This document shows positions 8,810-17,582 of a stretch of 64,000 bases of DNA, in pieces. Numbering within the stretch: the stretch's first letter is position 1; every line of letters begins with the position of its first letter. The stretch comes from Lacihabitans soyangensis (GTDB lineage Bacteria; Bacteroidota; Bacteroidia; Cytophagales; Spirosomataceae): the NCBI RefSeq assembly GCF_024343775.1, contig NZ_RJUF01000005.1, positions 51,964-115,963 of the forward strand, given 5' to 3'. The position numbers and the translations under genes are program-made. The notes below the pieces were generated by a model. It searched no databases and was not told the origin of the DNA. It saw nothing but the letters and a program-made list of their open reading frames with translations.

Positions 8810-11095
8810 TCATTCCACAATCCTCAACTTGGCAAAACTGAGCAACAATGTCTTTTCTCCTTCCGAATCAAAGTGAATTACCGCCTTTGCTGTTGGCCCC
8901 AAATTGTCAAGTTTTTTAACTTCTCCGAAACCAAACTTTTGGTGTTCTACTTTGTCACCGGGCTTAAGGTTTTTGGTGTCTGAAGGCACAAAATCTACCG
9001 TAGGTACGTGTACGGGAGCTGGTTTGGCTTGAGACACTGGTTTGAGATTTGCTATGGCTTGAGACCTTGTTGGTGGAGCAGTTACCACGGGCCTTTCTTT
9101 TCTCCCAAAAGATTCAAAATCAAAGCCTTTAGGTGTGTAACTTGAGCCACGGTCATCAAATTTTAAATATGCAGGGTCAATTTCGTCTATAAATCGGCTT
9201 TTCTCACAAAAATTGAGTTTTCCCCAATTATAACGTTGTTCCGCATAACTCAGTGTCAGTTTTTTCTCGGCTCTGGTGATGGCTACATAAAACAACCTGC
9301 GTTCTTCTTCCAAATCCTCCCTGCTACGTAGCATCATCTGTGAAGGGAAAAGATTTTCTTCCAATCCTACCACAAAAACATGTTTAAATTCAAGGCCTTT
9401 TGCACCGTGAATAGTCATCATCGTTACTTTGTCTGGGTCGCCGTCTTCTTCCTGATCGGCATTAGTGAGCAAAGAAACAGTCTGAAGAAATGATCCCAAA
9501 GTTTTATCCTCGTTTTCAGGATTATCTACAAACTGCTTAATGGAATTGAGCAATTCCTGTACGTTTTCGTGCCTTGCCACACCCTCCACGGTTTTGTCGA
9601 TATACAACTCGTGCAAAATACCGGTAGTTTTGGCTATATTCATGGCAATAGTATGGGCATCTTTGCCCTCCTCTTCCATGATGATATAACTCTTTATGAG
9701 GTTGGTAAAAGTCTCGATAGAGTTCATCGCCCTACCCTCCAGATACTGTTTTATATTGCAAATAATCTCCCAAACAGACTTTTGATTTTCAGAAGCCATA
9801 ACCACAATCTTGGCTACGGTGGAATCACCGATTCCTCTTTTCGGGAGGTTAATTATTCGCTTAAAGGCCTCCTCATCTTGTTGGTTAACGGTGTATCTCA
9901 AATATCCCAAGAGGTCTTTTATTTCTTTTCTTTGGTAGAAAGACAAGCCCCCAATGATACGATATTTAATATTTAACTTACGTAGGGCTTCTTCAAAGGC
10001 TCTTGACTGAGCGTTGGTTCGATACAATATTGCAAAATCTTGATTCCTAAGACCCTGATGTTTTGATTCAAATATGGTGTTGGCTATGATTTTTCCTTCT
10101 TCGTTGTCAGAATGAGCCTTTATCACCTCTATCCTATCACCTTCTTCGTTATCAGAAAATGTTTTTTTCTCGAGCTGGGCTTTATTTTTGGCTATTAACG
10201 AATTGGCAGCATTTACAATATTCTTGGTTGAGCGATAATTCTGCTCCAGCTTAACTACCTTCAAATCCGGGTAATCCTTCTTGAAATTGAGGATATTCTG
10301 AATGTTAGCACCACGGAAGGCGTAAATACTTTGGGCATCATCACCCACCACACAAATGTTTTGATGAACTGCAGAAAGTTTACGAGTAATTAAGTACTGG
10401 CTGATGTTGGTATCTTGAAACTCATCTACCATTACATGTTTAAATTTGTGTTGGTATTTGTTGAGAACATCCAAATAATCTCTAAAAAGAACGTTGGTAT
10501 TGAACAACAAATCGTCAAAATCCATGGCATTGGCAGAGAAACAACGTTGTGCATAGGTTTTGTAAATTCGTCCTATTTCAGGCATTTGAGCAGAAATATC
10601 CTCTGCTTGAAAAACCGGATTCTCATTATACATCTGCCAAGATATCAAGTTGTTTTTGGCACCAGAGATCCTATTGAGTATAAAATTGGGCTTATAGGTT
10701 TTGTCGTCAAGGTTGAATTCCTTCACTATGGTTTTTAGGAGGGATTTACTATCATCGGTGTCATAAATAGTAAAATTTGACGTGTAACCCAATCTGAAAC
10801 CTTCAAAACGTAGAATTTTAGCAAAAACAGAGTGAAAAGTCCCCATCCAAAGATTCTTCGCCTCAGAACCGATGATTTTTTCAATCCGGTGACGCATTTC
10901 TTCAGCGGCCTTGTTGGTAAAAGTCAAGGATAAAATATTGAATGCATCAACCCCACTACCCATCAAATGAGCAATACGGTAGGTCAAAACACGGGTTTTA
11001 CCCGAGCCTGCACCCGCAATAATCATCAAAGGTCCATTCTCGTGTGTTACAGCCTGATGCTGTGGTTCGTTAAGTTCTGCTAAAAAATCTATCAC
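8810..11095 (-). CDS. pcrA: UvrD/PcrA-type ATP-dependent DNA helicase
   Basis: Superfamily 1A 3'-5' DNA helicase for repair and replication restart. 761 residues. Walker A GAGSGKT at residues 28-34, motif II MVDEFQDTN, motif III GDDAQSIYAFRGA, motif IV QNYRST, motif V TIHGAKGLEF and motif VI VAITRAEKKL are all present. The C-terminus has the tudor-like UvrD/PcrA tail (VEHQKFGFGEV). The start is GTG at 11095 (MIDFLAELNEPQ); this choice is supported by a perfect -7 box just upstream. uvrD and pcrA cannot be told apart by sequence; Bacteroidota usually have one such gene. Confidence 0.95.
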   Translation of the reverse strand: MIDFLAELNEPQHQAVTHENGPLMIIAGAGSGKTRVLTYRIAHLMGSGVDAFNILSLTFTNKAAEEMRHRIEKIIGSEAKNLWMGTFHSVFAKILRFEGFRLGYTSNFTIYDTDDSKSLLKTIVKEFNLDDKTYKPNFILNRISGAKNNLISWQMYNENPVFQAEDISAQMPEIGRIYKTYAQRCFSANAMDFDDLLFNTNVLFRDYLDVLNKYQHKFKHVMVDEFQDTNISQYLITRKLSAVHQNICVVGDDAQSIYAFRGANIQNILNFKKDYPDLKVVKLEQNYRSTKNIVNAANSLIAKNKAQLEKKTFSDNEEGDRIEVIKAHSDNEEGKIIANTIFESKHQGLRNQDFAILYRTNAQSRAFEEALRKLNIKYRIIGGLSFYQRKEIKDLLGYLRYTVNQQDEEAFKRIINLPKRGIGDSTVAKIVVMASENQKSVWEIICNIKQYLEGRAMNSIETFTNLIKSYIIMEEEGKDAHTIAMNIAKTTGILHELYIDKTVEGVARHENVQELLNSIKQFVDNPENEDKTLGSFLQTVSLLTNADQEEDGDPDKVTMMTIHGAKGLEFKHVFVVGLEENLFPSQMMLRSREDLEEERRLFYVAITRAEKKLTLSYAEQRYNWGKLNFCEKSRFIDEIDPAYLKFDDRGSSYTPKGFDFESFGRKERPVVTAPPTRSQAIANLKPVSQAKPAPVHVPTVDFVPSDTKNLKPGDKVEHQKFGFGEVKKLDNLGPTAKAVIHFDSEGEKTLLLSFAKLRIVE

Positions 11096-11114
11096 CTAAT
11101 TCTCAATGTTTGCA

Positions 11115-11122
11115 CAAAGATA
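11115..11122 (-). promoter_or_regulatory. -7 element (TATCTTTG) for the helicase gene
   Basis: CAAAGATA on the plus strand reads TATCTTTG on the minus strand, a perfect TANNTTTG match ending 19 bp before the GTG start at 11095. Confidence 0.6.
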
Positions 11123-11427
11123 ATCAAGGAATACCACCTAAGGAATTTTTAAATTGAGGGATAGGCAAACATTTATTGAGAAACGCATTTTGATTCAAAA
11201 CATCAATAAATTAAACAGGTATTAACTTTCACCACAGAATACAAAATTCTATGTCATTCCATTTTAAATGATTTAAAGTACGAAAGCAAACCTCAAAGTG
11301 TAATTCAAGAACTTATCTAAAAAATAAAGTCAATTCAAGAGAACAAAAACACCTAATTCCCGTTCTTAACTAGCATTTGGTATCTGCGAAAAGTACAATT
11401 TGGTTTCTAAAAAATAAATGGCGAAAT

Positions 11428-11459
11428 TTGTAAAAACGGAATACCTAAAACTACCTTTT
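11428..11459 (+). promoter_or_regulatory. Possible desaturase promoter abutting the start codon
   Basis: TTG at 11428-11430 is followed after 21 bp by TACCTTTT (11452-11459), a 7-of-8 match to the -7 element. The desaturase ATG is at 11463, so transcription from here would give a leaderless or near-leaderless mRNA. Confidence 0.35.
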
Positions 11460-11462
11460 TAA

Positions 11463-12539
11463 ATGCAAAAAATTAAGTTTATCAACAAAACCCAAGCCAC
11501 GTTTTTCACCTCACTGAGAGCCCGAGTCGATGAATATTTTCAACAAAATAATCTCCCAAAATCTGGCGGAAACAATTTGATAATCAAAGCTATTGTCATG
11601 CTTTCTTTATATTTCATCCCTTACTTTTTCGTAATTTTTGGCGGTTTCTCGACCTTAACAAATATCGGTTTGCTGGTTTTGATGGGAATTGGTATAGCCG
11701 GTACGGGTATGGGCGTTATGCACGATGCCATTCATGGTACTTTTTCAGATAAAAAATGGGTAAATAAACTTTTCGGTGGAAGTATATATTTTCTCGGTGG
11801 CAATGCCTACAACTGGGAAATGCAACACAACACGCTGCACCACACGTACACCAATATTTTAGACATGGATGAAGACATAACAGGTAAATTTATGTTGAGA
11901 CTTAATGTTGCGGCCAAAAAGAAATTCTTCCACAGGTTTCAACATATTTATGCCTTCTTCTTGTACAGTTTAATGACCTTATCCTTTTTATGGAAAGACT
12001 TTAAAGAAATCGGTTTGTTTAATAAACTGGCTAAAGACGGAATCATGAAGCCATTCTCAAGTAAAGAATTGACAATCCTTATAACCACCAAATTATTGTA
12101 TGTGGTTTTTATTATGGTTGTTCCTATGCTATTGATGGACATAACCTTCGGCCAGTGGATAGTTGGTTTTTTAATAATGCACTGCGTGGCAGGTCTAATA
12201 TTAAGTACCATATTCCAGCTTGCTCATGTGGTAGAAGGAGCAATACAGCCAATTCCTGACGAAAATGGCTGTGTAGAAAACGCTTGGGCGGTACATCAAC
12301 TCAAAACAACCTCTAATTTCTTCGGTAAGAATAAATTATTTTCGTGGTACATTGGAGGTCTTGATTTCCAAATAGAGCATCACTTATTCCCAAAAATATC
12401 TCACGTCTATTACAGGGATTTGTCTAAAATTGTTGCCGATACGGCCAAAGAATTTGGTCTTTACTACAATTCTAAAGGTGGATTTTTCCCTGCTTTGGGT
12501 TCACACATAAACATGTTGAGGCAATTGGGTGTTTCATAA
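11463..12539 (+). CDS. Membrane fatty acid desaturase (acyl-CoA/acyl-lipid type)
   Basis: Integral-membrane di-iron desaturase introducing a double bond into membrane fatty acids. 358 residues with the three conserved histidine boxes: HDAIH (87-91), HNTLHH (122-127) and QIEHH (303-307); hydrophobic helices lie around 41-82, 160-178 and 208-255. Closest in character to the Bacteroidota delta-type (linoleoyl-CoA desaturase-like) group with the LFP-x-I-S-H-x-Y-Y tail motif; regiospecificity cannot be read. Start ATG 11463 matches the usual N-terminus (KIKFINK...). Followed 18 bp later by a glutathione peroxidase and then menA, suggesting a membrane-lipid/redox operon. Confidence 0.9.
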   Translation: MQKIKFINKTQATFFTSLRARVDEYFQQNNLPKSGGNNLIIKAIVMLSLYFIPYFFVIFGGFSTLTNIGLLVLMGIGIAGTGMGVMHDAIHGTFSDKKWVNKLFGGSIYFLGGNAYNWEMQHNTLHHTYTNILDMDEDITGKFMLRLNVAAKKKFFHRFQHIYAFFLYSLMTLSFLWKDFKEIGLFNKLAKDGIMKPFSSKELTILITTKLLYVVFIMVVPMLLMDITFGQWIVGFLIMHCVAGLILSTIFQLAHVVEGAIQPIPDENGCVENAWAVHQLKTTSNFFGKNKLFSWYIGGLDFQIEHHLFPKISHVYYRDLSKIVADTAKEFGLYYNSKGGFFPALGSHINMLRQLGVS

Positions 12540-12557
12540 TTTATAAAAGTAAATGAA

Positions 12558-13157
12558 ATGAAATTTTTGACAATCGGAATTGTAACACTAGCAGTAATGG
12601 CTTTTTTTAGCAGGAATTTAATCAAGAACATTTTCAGTAAAAAACAATCTATATTATCCTCTACTAACGTGAATAACTACAAAGGCTCTTTTTATGACTT
12701 CATAGTCAACGACCTAAGTGGCAAACCAGTAAATCTGAAAGATTTTCAAGGCAAAACTGTAGTTTTGATAAATGTGGCTTCGAAATGTGGTTTTACACCT
12801 CAATACGCCGACTGGCAAAAGTTCCACGAAAAATATGGTGATAAAGTGGCTGTACTTGGCTTTCCTGCCAACGACTTCATGTCGCAAGAACCAGGTACAA
12901 GTGAAGAAATTGCTGAATTTTGTCAAAAAAACTACGGTGTAACCTTCAGGATGTTTGAAAAAGTTACCGTGACAGGAAAAGACAAGGCCCCCTTATATAA
13001 TTGGCTAACCACTAAAGAACTTAATGGTTGGAATAACCAAGAGCCTACTTGGAATTTCTGCAAGTATTTGATAAACAAAGAGGGTAAACTTACTCATTTT
13101 TTTGAATCAAAAATAACTCCTGAAAATCCTGAATTTTTAAAAGCTGTTGGTATATAA
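12558..13157 (+). CDS. Glutathione peroxidase family protein (Cys type)
   Basis: Thiol peroxidase of the GPx family that reduces hydrogen or lipid peroxides, in bacteria usually with thioredoxin. 199 residues: an N-terminal hydrophobic segment (about 3-17) that makes it likely membrane-anchored or exported, then the GPx domain with the catalytic cysteine at residue 77 in NVASKCGF (Cys, not selenocysteine), the GFPANDF-x-x-QEPG block, and the WNFCKYL motif carrying the active-site Trp/Asn. Its place directly after a membrane desaturase suggests protection of unsaturated lipids, which is inference. Confidence 0.9.
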   Translation: MKFLTIGIVTLAVMAFFSRNLIKNIFSKKQSILSSTNVNNYKGSFYDFIVNDLSGKPVNLKDFQGKTVVLINVASKCGFTPQYADWQKFHEKYGDKVAVLGFPANDFMSQEPGTSEEIAEFCQKNYGVTFRMFEKVTVTGKDKAPLYNWLTTKELNGWNNQEPTWNFCKYLINKEGKLTHFFESKITPENPEFLKAVGI

Positions 13158-13159
13158 AA

Positions 13160-14047
13160 ATGGGGGTTTCATTTAAAGATTGGCTCTCAGCTGCCCGCTT
13201 GCGTACACTGCCATTGGCACTTTCGAGTATTATTATGGGAGGATTTTTGGCTCATAAAGCCGACAGGTTCGACCCCACCATTTTTGCTTTAGCTTGTTTG
13301 ACCACTATACTACTACAAGTATTATCAAATTTTGCAAACGACTATGGTGATACCCAAAACGGTGCTGACCAAGCTGGACGGGTTGGCCCGGCAAGAGCTG
13401 TTCAAACGGGTAAGATAAGTCCTAAGCAAATGTTTACAGGAATAATTACCCTGGGTTTGGCCTCCCTCCTTTCAGGTCTTACACTTATTTACTTGGCGTT
13501 TGGAGGTTTTGAATCTTCTCTTTTCTGGATTTTTTTAGGAATAGGTCTACTATGTATTTTGGCGGCATATACTTACACTGCAGGTAGTAAACCATACGGT
13601 TACGTGGGGCTTGGTGATGTATCTGTTTTTATTTTTTTCGGCATTGTAGGCGTGGTTGGGAGTTATTTCTTACAGACTCAATCATTCAATAGTGTGATAA
13701 TCTGGCCGGGATTCATGTGTGGAGCCTTAGCCACTGGAGTTCTTAATATCAACAATATTAGAGATATCAATTCAGACAAAATAGCAGGTAAAATAACCAT
13801 TCCGGTTCGCCTAGGAAGAAAAAAAGCCTTATTTTACCATTGGGTAATTCTTTCGATTTCTATAGTAAGTACGTTGGCTTTTGTGGCAAGTTTTCAAGAT
13901 ACTAAGCCGCTTTATTTAGTTTCATTTCTTCTTATTTTTCTGAATGGTTATCAGGTATATAAAGCCGAAAACCCAGACCCTTACCTAAAAACACTCGCAT
14001 TGACCTCTTTAGCCCATGTTTTATTGGTAGGTTTTAGTATTATTTGA
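13160..14047 (+). CDS. menA: 1,4-dihydroxy-2-naphthoate polyprenyltransferase
   Basis: UbiA-family integral-membrane enzyme that prenylates DHNA in menaquinone synthesis. 295 residues, about eight to nine helices, with the first Asp-rich prenyl-diphosphate motif NDYGDTQNGAD near residues 73-83 and the second in NNIRDINSDKIAGK; GPARAVQTG is also characteristic of MenA. It starts 2 bp after the peroxidase stop, so is likely translated from the same transcript. Distinct from the UbiA-type protein at the end of the window. Confidence 0.93.
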   Translation: MGVSFKDWLSAARLRTLPLALSSIIMGGFLAHKADRFDPTIFALACLTTILLQVLSNFANDYGDTQNGADQAGRVGPARAVQTGKISPKQMFTGIITLGLASLLSGLTLIYLAFGGFESSLFWIFLGIGLLCILAAYTYTAGSKPYGYVGLGDVSVFIFFGIVGVVGSYFLQTQSFNSVIIWPGFMCGALATGVLNINNIRDINSDKIAGKITIPVRLGRKKALFYHWVILSISIVSTLAFVASFQDTKPLYLVSFLLIFLNGYQVYKAENPDPYLKTLALTSLAHVLLVGFSII

Positions 14048-14120
14048 TTCTAATATTACCATAAAAATGGATAATTAAAAATTGGCTGGGGATTAAAATT
14101 AGATTAATTTCTTTTTTGAT

Positions 14121-14128
14121 TATCTTTG
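14121..14128 (+). promoter_or_regulatory. -7 element (TATCTTTG) for the TPR protein gene
   Basis: Perfect TANNTTTG match, ending 20 bp before ATG 14149. It lies downstream of the in-frame start codon at 14116 and so excludes that start. Confidence 0.6.
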
Positions 14129-14148
14129 AACAATTTTATCAAAACCCC

Positions 14149-15489
14149 ATGAAAAAACCTTTTCTTTATTTCTTTTATTTGTTCTTAATTTCAAGTTTTG
14201 CTTTTTCTCAACAAACGGCTGCCGAGTACTTTGAGGCTGGTGTAAACAAAAGCAAAGCTGGTGATTATATAGGTGCATTGGCTTCTTTTAGTACAGCCAT
14301 AGCTATGAACCCCGACAATCACCAGAGTTATTTCAATCGTGGACTTGCCAAACAAGCTCTGAAAGACAATAGAGGGGCTATTTTAGATTTTGACAAAGCC
14401 ATAGATTTAAGTCCTCGAGACGCCATGTCGTATCTTTACCGAGGTCTGAGCAAGAGCTATCAAGATGATAATCGTGCGGCATTGCAGGATTTTAACAGAG
14501 CAATAGAAATTGCACCCGATGATGCTTATTCGTATCTTCAAAGAGGTACAATAAGGGCCAAACTGAACGAACTCACAAGAGCCATTCAGGACTTCACTAA
14601 AGTGATAGAACTGAATCCTAGCGACAAAGAAAAATATCAAGCATATTATTCAAGAGGTTTGTGCAAATCCAAACTAGACGACTACAACGGAAGTATTGCC
14701 GATTACACAAAATCAATCGAAATTAATCCAAAAAGGGCCCAGACTTTCGTGGAAAGAGGTAAAAACCGTATCAAAGTGAACGCCTATTCTGACGCAATCA
14801 CAGATTTTGATGAAGCTCTAAAATTAGATATTCAAGATGCCCAATCGTTTTTCTATAGAGGTTTTTCTAAAGGAAAGTTAGAGGATTACAACGGTGCCAA
14901 ACTTGATTTTGATAAATGTTTGCAAATTGATCCAAACCATCAACCCGCCTATTACGCAAGAGGCTTTGCGTATTCAAAGTTGAACAATCAAAAGGCGGCC
15001 CTATCTGATTACAACAAAGCTCTTTTTGAAAAATCTGACACCAAAGGCAATAAAGAAGCCTACAATGGAACTTTGACTAAATCAACTCTGGACAATTTGA
15101 GAGGAGCTGTAGATGAGAAAACCAAAATTGTTGACTTTACTGAGGAAAAATCGGAAGTATACTACGCGAAGGGTTTAGCCAATTACAAAGCGTCTAACTT
15201 GAAAGACGCTCTTTTGGATTTGAACAAATCGATAGATTTGAATCCAACCTATGCTGAAGCTCATTTTGCAAGAGGTTTGGTAAGATCTACCATGGGGACA
15301 CAATCAGAGGCGATGATAGACTGCGGAAATGCAATAAAAATAAATCCGAAATATGCAGAGGCCTACTATGTGAGAGGTTTGATTAAAAATGCTTTGGGAG
15401 ATAATAACGGTGGATGTTTCGATCTTAGCAAATCAGGAGAATTGGGTTATGCTGCGGCTTATAATGTTATCAAAGATTACTGTAATTGA
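14149..15489 (+). CDS. Exported tetratricopeptide-repeat protein
   Basis: 446-residue protein with an N-terminal signal peptide (MKKPFLYFFYLFLISSFAFSQ) and about ten TPR units filling the rest (repeated pattern A-x-x-D-[FY]-x-K-A-I-x-[IL]-x-P plus S/Y-x-x-R-G-x-x-K). Likely a periplasmic or outer-membrane-associated scaffold; partners unknown. Around residues 300-345 the repeat register is interrupted by a charged non-TPR insertion. Start ATG 14149 is chosen over the upstream in-frame start because it begins the signal peptide and lies after the -7 box. Ends before a strong bidirectional terminator shared with amn. Confidence 0.85.
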   Translation: MKKPFLYFFYLFLISSFAFSQQTAAEYFEAGVNKSKAGDYIGALASFSTAIAMNPDNHQSYFNRGLAKQALKDNRGAILDFDKAIDLSPRDAMSYLYRGLSKSYQDDNRAALQDFNRAIEIAPDDAYSYLQRGTIRAKLNELTRAIQDFTKVIELNPSDKEKYQAYYSRGLCKSKLDDYNGSIADYTKSIEINPKRAQTFVERGKNRIKVNAYSDAITDFDEALKLDIQDAQSFFYRGFSKGKLEDYNGAKLDFDKCLQIDPNHQPAYYARGFAYSKLNNQKAALSDYNKALFEKSDTKGNKEAYNGTLTKSTLDNLRGAVDEKTKIVDFTEEKSEVYYAKGLANYKASNLKDALLDLNKSIDLNPTYAEAHFARGLVRSTMGTQSEAMIDCGNAIKINPKYAEAYYVRGLIKNALGDNNGGCFDLSKSGELGYAAAYNVIKDYCN

Positions 15490-15509
15490 TCGCGTGAAAA
15501 GCATAGAAA

Positions 15510-15540
15510 TAAAAAAAGTGGCAAAAGCCACTTTTTTTAT
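15510..15540. terminator. Bidirectional terminator between TPR gene and amn
   Basis: Perfect 12-bp stem of seven A plus GTGGC, AAAA loop, GCCAC plus seven T; functions equally in both directions between convergent genes. Confidence 0.9.
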
Positions 15541-15542
15541 GC

Positions 15543-16319
15543 TCAACTCTCAAATCTCATGTGTTTTACAGACTCACCGGAGTTGGCGAGTTCATCAAGA
15601 GATTCTATACCAATCTGTAAGTGTTTCTCGACAAAATTTGAAGTAACTTTCTTATCGCTTTCTTCGGTTTTGACTCCGTCTGGTTGCATGGGATTATCAG
15701 AAACCAAGAGTAAGGCACCGTGTGGAATAGAATTCACGAAACCTACTATAAAAATTGTGGCTGTTTCCATATCAATGCCCAATGCTCTAATTTCTTTCAA
15801 ATAATCTTTGAATTTTTCATCGTGCTCCCAAACTCTACGATTGGTGGTGTATACTGTTCCCGTCCAATAATCCATTTCGTGTTTTATTATCATCTCAGAA
15901 ACAGCTCTTTGTAGTCTAAAAGATGGTAAAGCAGGGATTTCAGGACGAGCATAATCGTCGCTAGTTCCCTCTCCCCTAATGGCTGCAATAGGTAAAATAA
16001 AATCACCTAAGGCACTAACTTTTTTCAATCCACCACATTTGCCAAGGAAAAGAACTGCCTTCGGGTTGATGGCCGTAAGTAAATCCATTACGGTTGCAGC
16101 CATGGCACTACCCATTCCAAAGTTTATGATAGTAATATTACCGGCCGAGGCTGTTTGCATGGCATTGTTGATACCTTTAATTTCAACACCATATTTATCG
16201 GCGAACATTTTCACATAATTCGAAAAGTTTGTAAGCAAAATATACGGCTTGAAGTCCTCTAGCTTGGTTCCGGTATATCGTGGAAGCCAATTTTTAACTA
16301 TTTCTTCTTTAGTTTGCAT
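15543..16319 (-). CDS. amn: AMP nucleosidase
   Basis: Hydrolyses AMP to adenine and ribose 5-phosphate; phosphorylase/nucleosidase (PNP-UDP) fold. 258 residues, the short form without the long N-terminal domain of E. coli Amn. Visible motifs are INFGMGSAMAATVMDLL, VLFLGKCGGLKK (substrate-binding loop), RGEGTSDDY, and GIDMETATIF (the Glu that binds the ribose). Starts at ATG 16319 facing away from the HsdR-N gene; single gene followed by a strong terminator. Confidence 0.92.
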   Translation of the reverse strand: MQTKEEIVKNWLPRYTGTKLEDFKPYILLTNFSNYVKMFADKYGVEIKGINNAMQTASAGNITIINFGMGSAMAATVMDLLTAINPKAVLFLGKCGGLKKVSALGDFILPIAAIRGEGTSDDYARPEIPALPSFRLQRAVSEMIIKHEMDYWTGTVYTTNRRVWEHDEKFKDYLKEIRALGIDMETATIFIVGFVNSIPHGALLLVSDNPMQPDGVKTEESDKKVTSNFVEKHLQIGIESLDELANSGESVKHMRFES

Positions 16320-16330
16320 ATATCGTTAGT

Positions 16331-16363
16331 TTGTTTAAAATTTGAAGTAGAAAACTATTTTTG
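16331..16363 (+). promoter_or_regulatory. Promoter of the HsdR-N gene (TTG-N22-TATTTTTG)
   Basis: Perfect -7 element TATTTTTG at 16356-16363, with TTTG 22 bp upstream (TTG 16331-16333). The in-frame TTG at 16361 lies inside this box and cannot be the start. Confidence 0.6.
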
Positions 16364-16387
16364 TCAGAAAAAGATTCCTTGTGCAAT

Positions 16388-16822
16388 ATGATTATTAATA
16401 ATGAAAATCGCAAAATAAAAGAAATACAAGGCAAATCTTACATTTATGACATTATCAGAAAAAAATATATTTTGCTGACTTCGGAGGAAATTGTGCGACA
16501 AAACTTCTTGGACTACTTAATTCTCGAAAAAAAATACTCTAAAAATCTCATCAAGCTAGAATCCGCAATAAAATATAATGCTCTAGACAAAAGATCAGAT
16601 ATTTTGGTTTATGACTCCGAGGGCAGGCCATTCTTACTCGTTGAATGCAAAGCAGCGAGCGTTTCACTTTCACAAAGCACTATAGAACAGGCCAGTAGAT
16701 ACAACCTTACTGTTCAGGCTAGATACTTGTGCATTACAAACGGACAGAAAACTTTTTGTTTTGAACTGATTGCCCATAAAAAGAGCTATCAACAACTTAA
16801 AGCCATACCAGATATCAATTAG
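16388..16822 (+). CDS. Stand-alone HsdR N-terminal (type I REase) domain protein
   Basis: 144-residue protein made only of the PD-(D/E)xK-like N-terminal domain of type I restriction subunit R (HSDR_N_2 family). It shows KYILLTSEEIVRQNF, then the nuclease-type core Asp in RSDILVYD and the E-x-K element in LLVECKA, followed by QASRYN and CITNGQ. No helicase, HsdM or HsdS is nearby, so it is not a restriction system in itself; related single-domain proteins are common in Bacteroidota with unknown function. Start ATG 16388 (MIINNENRK) is chosen because the upstream TTG overlaps the promoter. Ends 2 bp from the convergent response regulator stop. Confidence 0.82.
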   Translation: MIINNENRKIKEIQGKSYIYDIIRKKYILLTSEEIVRQNFLDYLILEKKYSKNLIKLESAIKYNALDKRSDILVYDSEGRPFLLVECKAASVSLSQSTIEQASRYNLTVQARYLCITNGQKTFCFELIAHKKSYQQLKAIPDIN

Positions 16823-16824
16823 AT

Positions 16825-17577
16825 TTACAGTTCGTTGAGCCACTGTAAGAACTCAACTTTTCTTCTCCTTGAGACGGGAATTTCGGTTTCTAATTCCGTC
16901 ATCACCGTGCCGCCTTCACCTTTGGTATATTTTTTAATGAATGTTTTATTAACTAAAAAAGAATGGTGGATTCTGAAAAAACCATAAGAAGTTAATAATT
17001 CTTCGAAATCCTTAATGCTTTTGGTCACCACTTTTTTGGTGCCATCTTTCAGAAAAACATGTGTGTAGTCTTCGTCAGCCTCACAGTAAACAATTTGATC
17101 AATTTGGACTAGCTCTAAACCATTCAAAACAGGCAAAGGTATTTTATTCGAAGCGTTTTTAGGCATTTTAAGACTTTCTAACAAAATCTTAAAATTATTA
17201 CTCACGTTTTTAGATTCTACATTCTTAATAGCTTTGGCTATGGCGTCTTTAACTTCCTGAATATTAATTGGTTTAAGCAAATAATCTAAGGCACTAAACT
17301 TGATAGCAGTGATGGCGTATTGATCAAAACCCGTAGTAAAGATTACCTGAAAATTGATGGTATCGAATTTTTCAAGTAGATCAAAACCTGAACCAAAAGG
17401 CATTTCGATATCGAGAAAAACGATATCAGGCTTTTTACTCAAAATTAATGGGTAGGCATCTTCAATGTTGTTGGCAATGCCTAGGATTTCGAGTTGATTA
17501 TCACAATAGGTAAGTATGATTTTTGAAAGAGTTTCGATACTTCTATTTTCGTCATCAATTATCAAACAGCTATACAT
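16825..17577 (-). CDS. LytTR-family response regulator
   Basis: DNA-binding response regulator of the LytR/AlgR type, 250 residues. Receiver domain about 1-120 with acidic pair D8/D9, phospho-acceptor D56 (VFLDIEMP) and K102 (YLLKPI); LytTR DNA-binding domain about 145-250 (VYCEADEDYTHVFLKDG, FRIHHSFLVNK). It starts 5 bp after the stop of the large histidine kinase, so the two are a cognate pair. Likely target promoters cannot be read here. Confidence 0.93.
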   Translation of the reverse strand: MYSCLIIDDENRSIETLSKIILTYCDNQLEILGIANNIEDAYPLILSKKPDIVFLDIEMPFGSGFDLLEKFDTINFQVIFTTGFDQYAITAIKFSALDYLLKPINIQEVKDAIAKAIKNVESKNVSNNFKILLESLKMPKNASNKIPLPVLNGLELVQIDQIVYCEADEDYTHVFLKDGTKKVVTKSIKDFEELLTSYGFFRIHHSFLVNKTFIKKYTKGEGGTVMTELETEIPVSRRRKVEFLQWLNEL

Positions 17578-17582
17578 TATTT

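Larger units (their letters stand above)
11096..11462. other. Divergent promoter region between helicase and desaturase genes
   Basis: About 370 bp without a long ORF. It holds the leftward helicase promoter, the rightward desaturase promoter and a possible 14-codon leader ORF (11418-11462). No tRNA or structured RNA was seen in the rest. Confidence 0.6.

Noticed and set aside
11215..11240. CAGGTATT...TTTCACC resembling the pheS-upstream palindromes
   Set aside because: Arms are separated by a different distance and the centre does not match; chance similarity is likely.
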